Source of the DNA: Terriglobia bacterium
GTDB lineage: Bacteria > Acidobacteriota > UBA6911
DNA: 64,000 nucleotides
NCBI GenBank assembly: GCA_020072565.1
Contig: JAIQGI010000037.1
Location: 1-64,000, forward strand
Reading direction: 5' to 3'
Under the pieces are notes generated by a model. It did no database searches, had not been told where the DNA came from, and saw only the letters and a program-made list of their open reading frames with translations. Within the stretch, counting starts at the first letter, position 1, and each line of letters opens with the position of its first letter. The translations under genes and the position numbers were made by a program. Positions 56,986-64,000 of this stretch are shown here, piece by piece.

Positions 56986-59900
56986 TTATCTCTGATCCAG
57001 CTTTCGCCCGGCGTTCAGGCTGTCGAAGTTCAGGATCGTGTTGAAGACCATGAAATAGCTGCCGATCGTTTCGCCGCGATAGATTGGGTTGTTCGCGAAC
57101 AGCACAACATGGCCCTGACCCACCGGCACATCGACGACCACCGGCCGCTGCGCGACATCTGTGCCGCCGTCCAGCAGTCCCGAGACGAGCAGGGTACTCT
57201 GGGCGTCGAAGCGCAGTGCCACGCGCGGGCGGAATTCCGGCGGGATGATGTTCGGCGGATTGTTCTTCAACTGCTCTTCCGTCGGCAAGGCGTATTGCCA
57301 GGGCTGCGTCGGCGGCCGCTCGGGCACCGGTTTCAGGTTCGTCCCCTCCAGCAGCGGCCGGCCCTGAACCACATCCTGATCATCCTGCGTGCCGCGTCCG
57401 GTCGGCCGTCCCCCGCCGCCCCCGCCGCCCCGTCCGCCGCCGGGAGCCGCTGCCGCCGGAGGTGCGCCGCCCCCTCCGCCGCGTCCGCCGCCACCCGCGG
57501 TGGCGCTGACGCTGAAGGCCGCGCCGTTGCCGCTGTACATCGCAAGGTTTTCCGGCACCCCGTACACGATCGGGCTCGTGTCATCGACGAGCTTCGTGCG
57601 CAGAAGCGAACCCACCACGCGCGTCGTCGAGCCGGGGCTGACCGTGCTGACACCGTAAGTGAAGTTGTTGTTGATGGCAAAGTCGGCACTGCTGTTCGAG
57701 CCGATGTAGACGCCGCCTTTGACAACGAATTCACGGAGATGCATGAGCCCTTCCAGGCCCATGCCGATCCGTGTGTCGTCCGTCTGCGCCCAGGTGCCGA
57801 TGTTCGGCATCTCAGGCGAGTTCCTCCACGGGATCGGGTTCTTCCACAAGGGAGTCCCCTCGACCGCGCCCTGCCCGCCGCCTGGCCCGAAGATGATGAC
57901 ATCGTATTTGTCGCGCAGATTCTCCGTTTTCCTGATCGTCTCCGGGTCGATGTAGTCGTAAGGGATCCCGTAGATGTCAAAGGCCTGGCGCCACCAGCCT
58001 TCCGTCTGGGTGTTGCTCCACTGGTGCAGGATCGCCACGCGGGCGGCACGCGCAGGATGGGTCTTCACCGAAGGCGCCGCCGCGAGCGGATACGCCTTGA
58101 GTCCGAGATCGTTCGTGATTTTGTCCAGATCCGCCTGCGCGACCCCATTGATGATGAACGAGCCGCGGTTGAATTTCGTGCCGTTCGATTCGAACGGCTC
58201 TTCGGCCATTTGGATGTCGGCGTCTTTCAGCTTGTAGCGCAGCGTGATCAGGGCATTGTCCGCATTGTGGTTGATCGCGAACATCGTCCCCTGGCCGCCG
58301 GCGCCGCTGGGCGCCTTGACCTCGCCCTTGACAGGTTCCATCGAGACATCAAGCACTTTAGCGTCGGTGATGCGCACCGCCTGGACGCCGAAGCCTTCGG
58401 GGAAGGTCCAGCCGGTGTCGTCGTAGGGGCGCGTCTGCGCGTCGTTCCCCGCCCAGTACTGGTAGTCGAGCAGCGTGTCGGCGATGCGCGAGTAGGGCTG
58501 ATCCATGCGCACGATGTAGCTGCCGGCTGGGAACTCACGAGTGGTAGGAGGGGGGGGTTGGGCTGGTTGGGCCGCCTGTGCAGGCGCTTCGCCTGCCGCC
58601 GCTCCTGCCGCTGCCGCTCCTGCCGCCGCCCCACCGCTCCTGCCGCCGCCTCGGCCACCGCGTCCAGCGCCGGTGGCAGCCGGGCGAGTCGGCAGGTTCA
58701 CCGTAAAGGCAGCCGTTGCGCGCGAAATTTCAACACCCTGCTTCTGCAGCACGCGCAGGAGTTCGGCTTGAGTTCCGAGGCGCGGATCGGTCGCGGGCAA
58801 CACGTACGCTGCCGGCCCTTCGGTCTTTGCCTTGAGGATCGACCGCTTGCTCTTGTCGTAGAAATTGCGCAGGAAGGTGATCCGGTTGTTCGCGATGTAG
58901 TTGAGCGAGACGATGATGCCGGTTTGCTCGTAGTTGTTGTTGTTCCGGAGTGACCAGCGCACACGCCCGATCGGCGGGTTTTGGCGGAACCACGTGCGCG
59001 CCGTCTCGTTTCCCGAGAGCGTGCGCTCCTCCGTGTCCGCGTTGCCGCCGTTGCCGAACGTTTCGTACAGGCGGCTGATACCGTTGTGCGTGGCCGCGAT
59101 AAAAAACAGGTAGCCGGGCGACCAGGTGTCGAACGTGCCCCAGGCGAAGACTCCGGGCATTCCCATGCGGGTCATCTCGTTGACGTTATTCCACCCGATC
59201 AGGTGCCATTCATTGGTGAGAATCGGATCGAGCCATGCGTTGTACGGGCCGTTGCCGACCGTATTGTCGTAGAGGAATGAGCCCGACTCGTGCAGATCAT
59301 GCAGTATCAGCGCCTTCCACTCCAGGTAGGTGTTCAGGATGTTCTGAGTGAGCTTGAGGGTGAGGCCCATCGAGTCGCGGTTGTTGTCGTGCCCGACGTA
59401 GTGGCCCGAGTAGATGGCGCTTGGCGGCGTGTCCTTCGGGTGCTTTTTCTTATACTCGTAGACGTCGACGACGCGGTCGCGCCCGTCGGGTTCCACCACA
59501 GGCGTGATGAGCGTGATGACGTGCTCACGGATATTGCGGATATAGAGGCTGTCGTCGACGGCCAGACGATAGGCCAGTTCCATGAGGGCCGTTGGCGCCC
59601 CAGCTTCGTTCGAATGGATCGCGCCCGTGATGTAGTAGATCGGCGCGGTGCGCTTTGAGATCTCATCCGCAACCGCATCGTCCATCTTGATCGTCCGCGG
59701 ATCTGCGAGCTTGGCGAGGTCGGCCTTGTTCTGGTCGAGTTTCGCCATCAGCGCCTCGGATGCCACTGCGACCGCAATCATCTCACGGCCCTCTTCGCTC
59801 GTGCCGATGGTGTAGACCCTGACACGCGGTGTCGACTTTGCCAGCAGACGCATGTAGTCGTACACCTCTTTGGTGTACGGCAGTTTTCCTTCTGCGCCGG

Positions 59901-60243
59901 CGATGTCGCCGAGAATGGCCTTGGGCGTCGGAACGGTCGTCGACGCCGGCATATAATCAATGACCGGCGAAAGGAAGAAGGTCTCGGTAGTGTACTCCTT
60001 GATCTTCTTCGTGTACTCCTCGTCGATGGGCTGATTCGGGTCGCGTCCCGGCTTCGCTGTTGCCAGATCCGCCTCCGTAATCGGCTGGGGCTTCGCGGCC
60101 TTAGCCGATCTGGTCTGTTGGGGCTTGGCCTGTTTGGCCTGTTCAGGCTTGGTTTGCCTGGCTTCTTGGGCCAATAACAGAAACGGGGTCGCCGCAACAA
60201 CGAGAGCCAGCAGTAGTCGTTTTTTGATGGGATTGCTATTCAT
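56986..60243 (-). CDS. Exported M14-family zinc carboxypeptidase
   Basis: About 1085 residues with a signal peptide (KKRLLLALVVAATPFLLLA). The M14 domain (about 100-400) has HSNE (near residue 213) with the zinc-binding His and Glu, the PVVEPDGRDR loop, the NNRDS substrate-binding block and LHDLHESG, which supplies the third zinc ligand region. The rest, about 670 residues, is a C-terminal extension whose core (about 590-930) has a glutamine-amidotransferase-like or beta look, found in other large M14 relatives. Two inserts of Gly/Arg/Ala/Pro run (coding positions about 58540-58690 and 57390-57500) separate its parts. It should cleave C-terminal residues of peptides or peptidoglycan outside the cytoplasm. 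Start set at 60243. Confidence 0.88.
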   Translation of the reverse strand: MNSNPIKKRLLLALVVAATPFLLLAQEARQTKPEQAKQAKPQQTRSAKAAKPQPITEADLATAKPGRDPNQPIDEEYTKKIKEYTTETFFLSPVIDYMPASTTVPTPKAILGDIAGAEGKLPYTKEVYDYMRLLAKSTPRVRVYTIGTSEEGREMIAVAVASEALMAKLDQNKADLAKLADPRTIKMDDAVADEISKRTAPIYYITGAIHSNEAGAPTALMELAYRLAVDDSLYIRNIREHVITLITPVVEPDGRDRVVDVYEYKKKHPKDTPPSAIYSGHYVGHDNNRDSMGLTLKLTQNILNTYLEWKALILHDLHESGSFLYDNTVGNGPYNAWLDPILTNEWHLIGWNNVNEMTRMGMPGVFAWGTFDTWSPGYLFFIAATHNGISRLYETFGNGGNADTEERTLSGNETARTWFRQNPPIGRVRWSLRNNNNYEQTGIIVSLNYIANNRITFLRNFYDKSKRSILKAKTEGPAAYVLPATDPRLGTQAELLRVLQKQGVEISRATAAFTVNLPTRPAATGAGRGGRGGGRSGGAAAGAAAAGAAAGEAPAQAAQPAQPPPPTTREFPAGSYIVRMDQPYSRIADTLLDYQYWAGNDAQTRPYDDTGWTFPEGFGVQAVRITDAKVLDVSMEPVKGEVKAPSGAGGQGTMFAINHNADNALITLRYKLKDADIQMAEEPFESNGTKFNRGSFIINGVAQADLDKITNDLGLKAYPLAAAPSVKTHPARAARVAILHQWSNTQTEGWWRQAFDIYGIPYDYIDPETIRKTENLRDKYDVIIFGPGGGQGAVEGTPLWKNPIPWRNSPEMPNIGTWAQTDDTRIGMGLEGLMHLREFVVKGGVYIGSNSSADFAINNNFTYGVSTVSPGSTTRVVGSLLRTKLVDDTSPIVYGVPENLAMYSGNGAAFSVSATAGGGGRGGGGGAPPAAAAPGGGRGGGGGGGRPTGRGTQDDQDVVQGRPLLEGTNLKPVPERPPTQPWQYALPTEEQLKNNPPNIIPPEFRPRVALRFDAQSTLLVSGLLDGGTDVAQRPVVVDVPVGQGHVVLFANNPIYRGETIGSYFMVFNTILNFDSLNAGRKLDQR

Positions 60244-60787
60244 GGAAGACCTCACGGTGAGGGAATTGTAATCGTGGCGGGTCGCAGAAGATCACGAGAG
60301 CCTTCGTCGGCAAGAAAGTGAGATTCTTCTTGACCTTCATTGTGAAATGGGTCGGCGTGATCAAGGTAGTTTCACATTCCTCGCTGATCCTGGCGCGCGC
60401 CGGCGCGTTCGCGCCGGCTGCCGCCATGCCCTCGGCCAAGACCTGCCGGACCGTTCCGCCCTTCTTCGCCGATCCCGACTGCTGCGTCGAGACCTGCACC
60501 GGCAGTTCGACTTATGGAAGAAGCATTTCTATCCTGAGTGGCGGTCGAGAGCAAGCGAATTTCGGCAGGCGGTGTGGAGGTGGTCCTGAGTTCCGGCTGA
60601 GGTCAGACTGAGATGAAGGATTCCGGCGATGCGACCTCGGGATTTTGCGCGATGAAAGTGTCCGCGGCAAAACCCTCGTCAGCATTGGTCAGGTTGATGT
60701 TCGGGCCGCGCGTCCGGCCGCTCTGAGCGCGGCCGAAGCGGGATAATCGAGGAGATCACCTCCTGCTGCCATCCGGCTCCTAGGCCG
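60244..60787. other. Intergenic region with possible gene remnant
   Basis: About 540 bases between two minus-strand genes. Frames here are short; a plus-strand piece (about 60480-60590) and the minus-strand piece listed at 60603-60752 have codon-like character, suggesting eroded genes, but I could not name either. Confidence 0.35.
60603..60752 (-). pseudogene. Possible C-terminal remnant of an unidentified gene
   Basis: Reading leftwards, about 49 codons are open and end in TGA at 60605-60603. The translation (ending PEVASPESFISV) has G or C at most third positions and looks like the end of a real protein. An in-frame stop lies directly before it and no start codon or ribosome site precedes it. 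It could be the tail of a gene removed by deletion, or chance. Confidence 0.2.
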
Positions 60788-62050
60788 TCAGCGATCAAAG
60801 ATACTCCTCGCCCATTTGATCGCCTGCAGGTAGAGATCCTGGAGTGATTCCTCATCAATTTCCAGGTAGTCTATGCAGTCCCGCAGCCCGTCCCAGTCTC
60901 CCCGCTCCAGCGCCACAGCCGCGTTGAGCACGTGGCAAAACCTGTTGTTGGCTGCGAGCAGGCCTGCCTTAACTTCCTTCGTCACCGGTAGTCCGGCCAG
61001 GATGTCTTCGATGGGGCGGTTTAAAATGGCATCCATTACCGAGAGCAAACCGAGCAGGAACAGATCGGTCTCGCGCTTGTAAAGGTCAAGCGGCCGGGCC
61101 AGCAACTCGCAAAATCGGGCACGTGTAAGGGAAGTGACGACCAACTCCGCCGGCTTGTCTCCGGCCAGGTCCAGCATGGCTACGATCGATGTCCATTTGC
61201 GCAGGTTGCGCTCGCCGAGCAGGGCCAGGATGTGACGGATCGAAGTGACTTGACCGCGCAAAGCGAAACCGGCGGAATTCAGATAGCGCAGCAGCTTGTA
61301 GAGCAGTGACGGCTCTTGCCGGAGTATCTCCTCGACCTCCCTGAAGTCCACCTCCTCCCGGTTGATGGCCTGAAGGATACGCAGATAGTTGAGCTTGAAA
61401 CCCGGAATGCTGCTCGTCAGGAACACCTGCGGCTTGCAGAAGAAATAGCCTTGAAAATAGGTATATCCCAGATGCTGAGCGTCGGCGGCCTCGCGCTGGG
61501 TTTCCACCTTCTCAGCCAGCATCTTGACTCCATGCGGCGAAAAGCGGCGCACCAACGCCTCACGCTCCACAGGCGGGGTAGCCCGGAAGTCCACCTTTAT
61601 GATGTCGGCATAGGCTGTCAGGGGATTCGCCGTCTTTTTAAAGGAAAAATCGTCGAGGGCAATCGTGTAGCCTGCCCGCTTCAAGCGGCGGCAAGCCGCA
61701 AGAATGTCATCATCGGGCTGAATATCCTCAAGAATCTCCACCACCACCTGTTTGCATGGCAGCAATGTCGGGTAGTCTCTTAACAGGGCTTGCCGCGTGA
61801 AGTTGATGAAAGCCTTACGTCCGCCGGTAAGCGTCTCGATCCCCATGACCAGATACTTGTTGACGACGTGCTGCGAAGCTTGTTCGTCGCATGGCGACTG
61901 AAAATAGTTGTCCAGGCTGGAGCGGAAGAGTAACTCATAGCCGAGAACCAGCTGGTGACGATCTAAAATAGGCTGTCGTGCCATGAATTTCTGCAGCTCC
62001 GGATTTTTGTCAACGATGGTCTTCATGCGGATCCAGAATCCATGTTTCAT
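60788..62050 (-). CDS. EAL-HDOD signalling protein with degenerate EAL domain
   Basis: About 420 residues with two domains. Residues 15-215 are an EAL fold in which the catalytic motif is LGYELLFR instead of ExLxR, and the metal-binding site reads ALDDFSFK with Lys at DIIKVDF kept; several acidic residues of active enzymes are therefore absent and c-di-GMP hydrolysis is improbable. Residues 220-410 are an HDOD domain, which lacks the HD metal residues as usual. This is the YuxH-like EAL/HDOD family that probably works by protein binding or c-di-GMP sensing. The gene is divergent from the intact EAL gene. Start set at ATG 62050; GTG 62107 and ATG 62026 are alternatives, none with a clear ribosome site. 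Confidence 0.82.
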   Translation of the reverse strand: MKHGFWIRMKTIVDKNPELQKFMARQPILDRHQLVLGYELLFRSSLDNYFQSPCDEQASQHVVNKYLVMGIETLTGGRKAFINFTRQALLRDYPTLLPCKQVVVEILEDIQPDDDILAACRRLKRAGYTIALDDFSFKKTANPLTAYADIIKVDFRATPPVEREALVRRFSPHGVKMLAEKVETQREAADAQHLGYTYFQGYFFCKPQVFLTSSIPGFKLNYLRILQAINREEVDFREVEEILRQEPSLLYKLLRYLNSAGFALRGQVTSIRHILALLGERNLRKWTSIVAMLDLAGDKPAELVVTSLTRARFCELLARPLDLYKRETDLFLLGLLSVMDAILNRPIEDILAGLPVTKEVKAGLLAANNRFCHVLNAAVALERGDWDGLRDCIDYLEIDEESLQDLYLQAIKWARSIFDR

Positions 62051-62487
62051 TGAGGGCTTGCCAGAAGGGGCCGTTGCAAACCCTAGTTTTCGCGGCCTGA
62101 AGGGCACACCCTAGCCAGTCGAGAAGTACTTCTCAAAACTCTTCGGCAAGATCCCGCGGATTAGTTAGCTCTGAGGCGCTTTGGTGACATTGGAGTTCGA
62201 GAGAATTGCGCACTCCCCGCGATTCAAGCGAGTCACCTGGCACCACGAGCCAGGGGGGAGCAAAACGCCGGCAGCAGACATGTAACGCCGCAGGCTTCAC
62301 ACCCGGCCGGGATCGGGAAACATGAGGTTCCGCTGCCGATGTAGAAGGGTTGCAATTGATCCCCCAAAAGCTTTACTCTTAGACGTTCCCAGGCATGCTG
62401 CGGCACTGCCTATTCCGGGCACATTCTGGACGCGAGCCGTAAACCGGCCCACTTTCTGCCTTCTTCCGCCGAGGCAAAGGTATTGGT
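62051..62487. other. Divergent region between the two EAL genes
   Basis: About 440 bases, presumably carrying both promoters. A perfect short hairpin (CCTGGC / GCCAGG, about 62238-62256) is visible. I looked for a c-di-GMP riboswitch and saw no match to either known class. No gene is supported. Confidence 0.4.
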
Positions 62488-63714
62488 ATGATCGAGTCGC
62501 TCCCTGTCTATTATGAGAAGGTTCCCAACCTGGCGCAGGAACTGGAAAACAGCGGTAACCTGGCCGTACTCGTCCTGGATGCTTCGCGCTTCGCTGCGAT
62601 CGAAGAGCAATACGGCACAGAGACCTACATGGCGGTGCGCCAGCGCATTTTCAAGCTGTTTGCAGACCAATCCGGCAAGGAATTCCGCGAAGAGGACATC
62701 CTCGCGCTCGACGAGCCGCGGGGGCTGCGCTTCATCCTGTTCCTGGGCCGGAAGCGGAAGGCGACTCCCAACGTTTACGCGAATCTCGAATCTCTGCGTG
62801 AGCGCCTTGCGAGCGTGTTCATTCCCAAGCTTGCGCGCACGGCCCTGCCTTATCTCAAGAATCCTCCGGATATTTCCATCGGCATCGGGCTGGCCCTGCA
62901 CAATCCGCTGGTTCATCCGCACCGCATCATAGTCCGTGCGCTCCGGGAAGCGTATGAACACGCCGACTGGCAGCGCTGCGCGGATGACCTGCAGGTCCGG
63001 CAGCGGCTTCAGGAGATCATCCTGCGCGGGCGCGTGGTCACTGCATTCCAACCGATCGTCAGGATTCAAGACCGCAAGGCTCTGGGATTTGAAGCCCTCT
63101 CCCGCGGCGCCCCCGGCACGAGCCTGCAATCGGCCGATCTCCTTTTCGGTGCGGCCATCAAGCACAATCTCCTGGTGGAACTCGACCGGCTCTGCCGCAT
63201 GCGGGCCCTCCTCTGTTCCAACCGTCTTCCCGCGGACGTGCAGATTTTCGTCAACACGCTTCCGGCGACGATTCGGGATCCGGAATTCCGGGGCAAGCAC
63301 CTGATCGGATTTCTGGAGAAGGCGAAAGTCACCCCCAACCGGATTGTCATCGAGATCACCGAGAAGCTGGTGATCGAAAACCTGAGCCTGTTCCAGGACG
63401 CCATGTCCTATTTCACAGATCTTGGCATGGCGCTGGCGGTGGACGACGTCGGCAGCGGATATTCCGGACTCGAGACCATCGCGCGCCTGCGGCCTGCTTA
63501 TCTCAAAGTCGACACCGCGCTCGTGCGCGACGTGCATGTCAGCCTTGTCAATCGTGAGATGTTGAAAGCCATCATATCGCTGGGACGCGGCATCGGATCC
63601 AGGGTGATCGCCGAAGGGATTCAAACCGCCGAGGAGCTCAATACTCTCTTGTCCATGGGCGTAGAATACGGCCAGGGCTTTTACCTGGGCCGCCCGGAGC
63701 TGCTGCCGGAGTAG
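62488..63714 (+). CDS. EAL-domain c-di-GMP phosphodiesterase with degenerate N-terminal GGDEF-like domain
   Basis: A 408-residue cytoplasmic protein. Residues about 20-165 have the size and strand order of a GGDEF domain without the GGDEF motif. Residues 175-405 form a complete EAL domain: FEALSRG with Glu202, FVNTLP with the Asn, VIEITE, VDDVGSGYSG with Asp319 and Asp320, YLKVDT with the Lys, and VIAEGIQTAEE with the last catalytic Glu. All residues needed for c-di-GMP hydrolysis appear present. AAAGG sits about eight bases upstream. The gene is divergent from the degenerate EAL-HDOD gene, implying joint control of c-di-GMP signalling. Confidence 0.9.
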   Translation: MIESLPVYYEKVPNLAQELENSGNLAVLVLDASRFAAIEEQYGTETYMAVRQRIFKLFADQSGKEFREEDILALDEPRGLRFILFLGRKRKATPNVYANLESLRERLASVFIPKLARTALPYLKNPPDISIGIGLALHNPLVHPHRIIVRALREAYEHADWQRCADDLQVRQRLQEIILRGRVVTAFQPIVRIQDRKALGFEALSRGAPGTSLQSADLLFGAAIKHNLLVELDRLCRMRALLCSNRLPADVQIFVNTLPATIRDPEFRGKHLIGFLEKAKVTPNRIVIEITEKLVIENLSLFQDAMSYFTDLGMALAVDDVGSGYSGLETIARLRPAYLKVDTALVRDVHVSLVNREMLKAIISLGRGIGSRVIAEGIQTAEELNTLLSMGVEYGQGFYLGRPELLPE

Positions 63715-64000
63715 CCTGCGCCGCATTCTCTCCGTTGGTCTTTTGTTATTAAACGATCGAATTGTGATCATTGTCATGGCGCACCAGGAGAATAGCGCCG
63801 AAGATCACACGTGGAATGGTGCGGATCGAATCGACCCGCAGGAATTCTCCAAGATGAAAACAAGGCCGGGGGCCAGGATGCCCCTGAACAGCAGTTGTCC
63901 GAACTCTTGAGGGGTTACGAATCTCATGGCTGGCAAATCCGGTATATCGTTTGCTGACTTCGCAGCGCGGGTTTTTTGTCGAGGCTGGCTGCGGGCGTGC
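63715..64000. other. Right end of the window, no supported gene
   Basis: Short frames occur on both strands (for example ending at 63955 on the plus strand), but none has a start with a ribosome site plus recognisable homology. A gene may begin beyond the edge. Confidence 0.3.

Noticed and set aside
57109-58953. A 614-codon plus-strand frame opposite the M14 gene
   Set aside because: It is open because of strong third-position GC bias in the peptidase gene; its translation is Arg-rich without domains.
62238-62300. Possible c-di-GMP riboswitch between the EAL genes
   Set aside because: A short CCTGGC hairpin and a GC-rich stretch were present, but the conserved loops of known c-di-GMP aptamers were not found.

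Overview
The window is GC-rich, gene-dense bacterial DNA that fits an Acidobacteriota genome (soil Solibacter/Bryobacter-like or a related class). The main pointers are a duplicated orphan ABC permease of the kind first named from Acidobacteria (8335-10797), a detached tail that resembles the acidobacterial VWFA-related proteins, a TonB receptor with an N-terminal carboxypeptidase-regulatory domain, and several very large secreted hydrolases with Gly/Arg/Ala-rich inserts. The assignment is inference from gene content. No rRNA or tRNA gene was recognised.

Layout. 1-74 is the first 24 codons of an IS4-type transposase running off the left edge. 210-8059 holds a CorA-like transporter with an altered GMN motif, a DUF4097 lipoprotein, a double-length UvrA with four ABC ATPase cassettes, and a VanZ-like membrane protein. 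8335-14621 holds the orphan permease, a TylF-type methyltransferase, a secreted HExxH protein, an AAA_28 P-loop protein and a zinc-ribbon protein. 14882-22735 holds three co-oriented genes: TonB receptor, a PPDK/GWD-like dikinase without a PEP-binding barrel, and a TPR-thioredoxin fusion. 23132-33046 holds a GH38 alpha-mannosidase, a VWFA-tail-like protein, an eRF1-like protein, a NhaR-type regulator convergent with a KefB-type antiporter, and an unknown secreted protein.

33089-50499 is mainly carbohydrate metabolism: a DUF5695-type protein, a GH51 arabinofuranosidase, a fucose isomerase / FGGY kinase / FucP cluster and a GH31 glycosidase, with small genes between them (YajD HNH nuclease, CsaA-like tRNA-binding protein, a TPR lipoprotein-like gene). 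With GH38 these suggest uptake and breakdown of plant or microbial heteropolysaccharides and glycoprotein glycans, with L-fucose or L-rhamnose entering through FucP and being isomerised and phosphorylated; no aldolase is present here. 50932-60243 holds a frameshifted S9 peptidase, a primase-helicase-nuclease protein of the TOTE conflict type, and an M14 carboxypeptidase. 60788-63714 is a divergent pair of EAL proteins, one degenerate and fused to HDOD, the other with intact catalytic motifs.

The most notable items are the single-chain TOTE-type protein at 54041-56851, the truncated phosphotransfer dikinase at 17718-20414, the four-cassette UvrA, and three unrelated long intergenic palindromes (13703-13795, 26804-26859, 35924-36020) that look like dispersed repeat elements.
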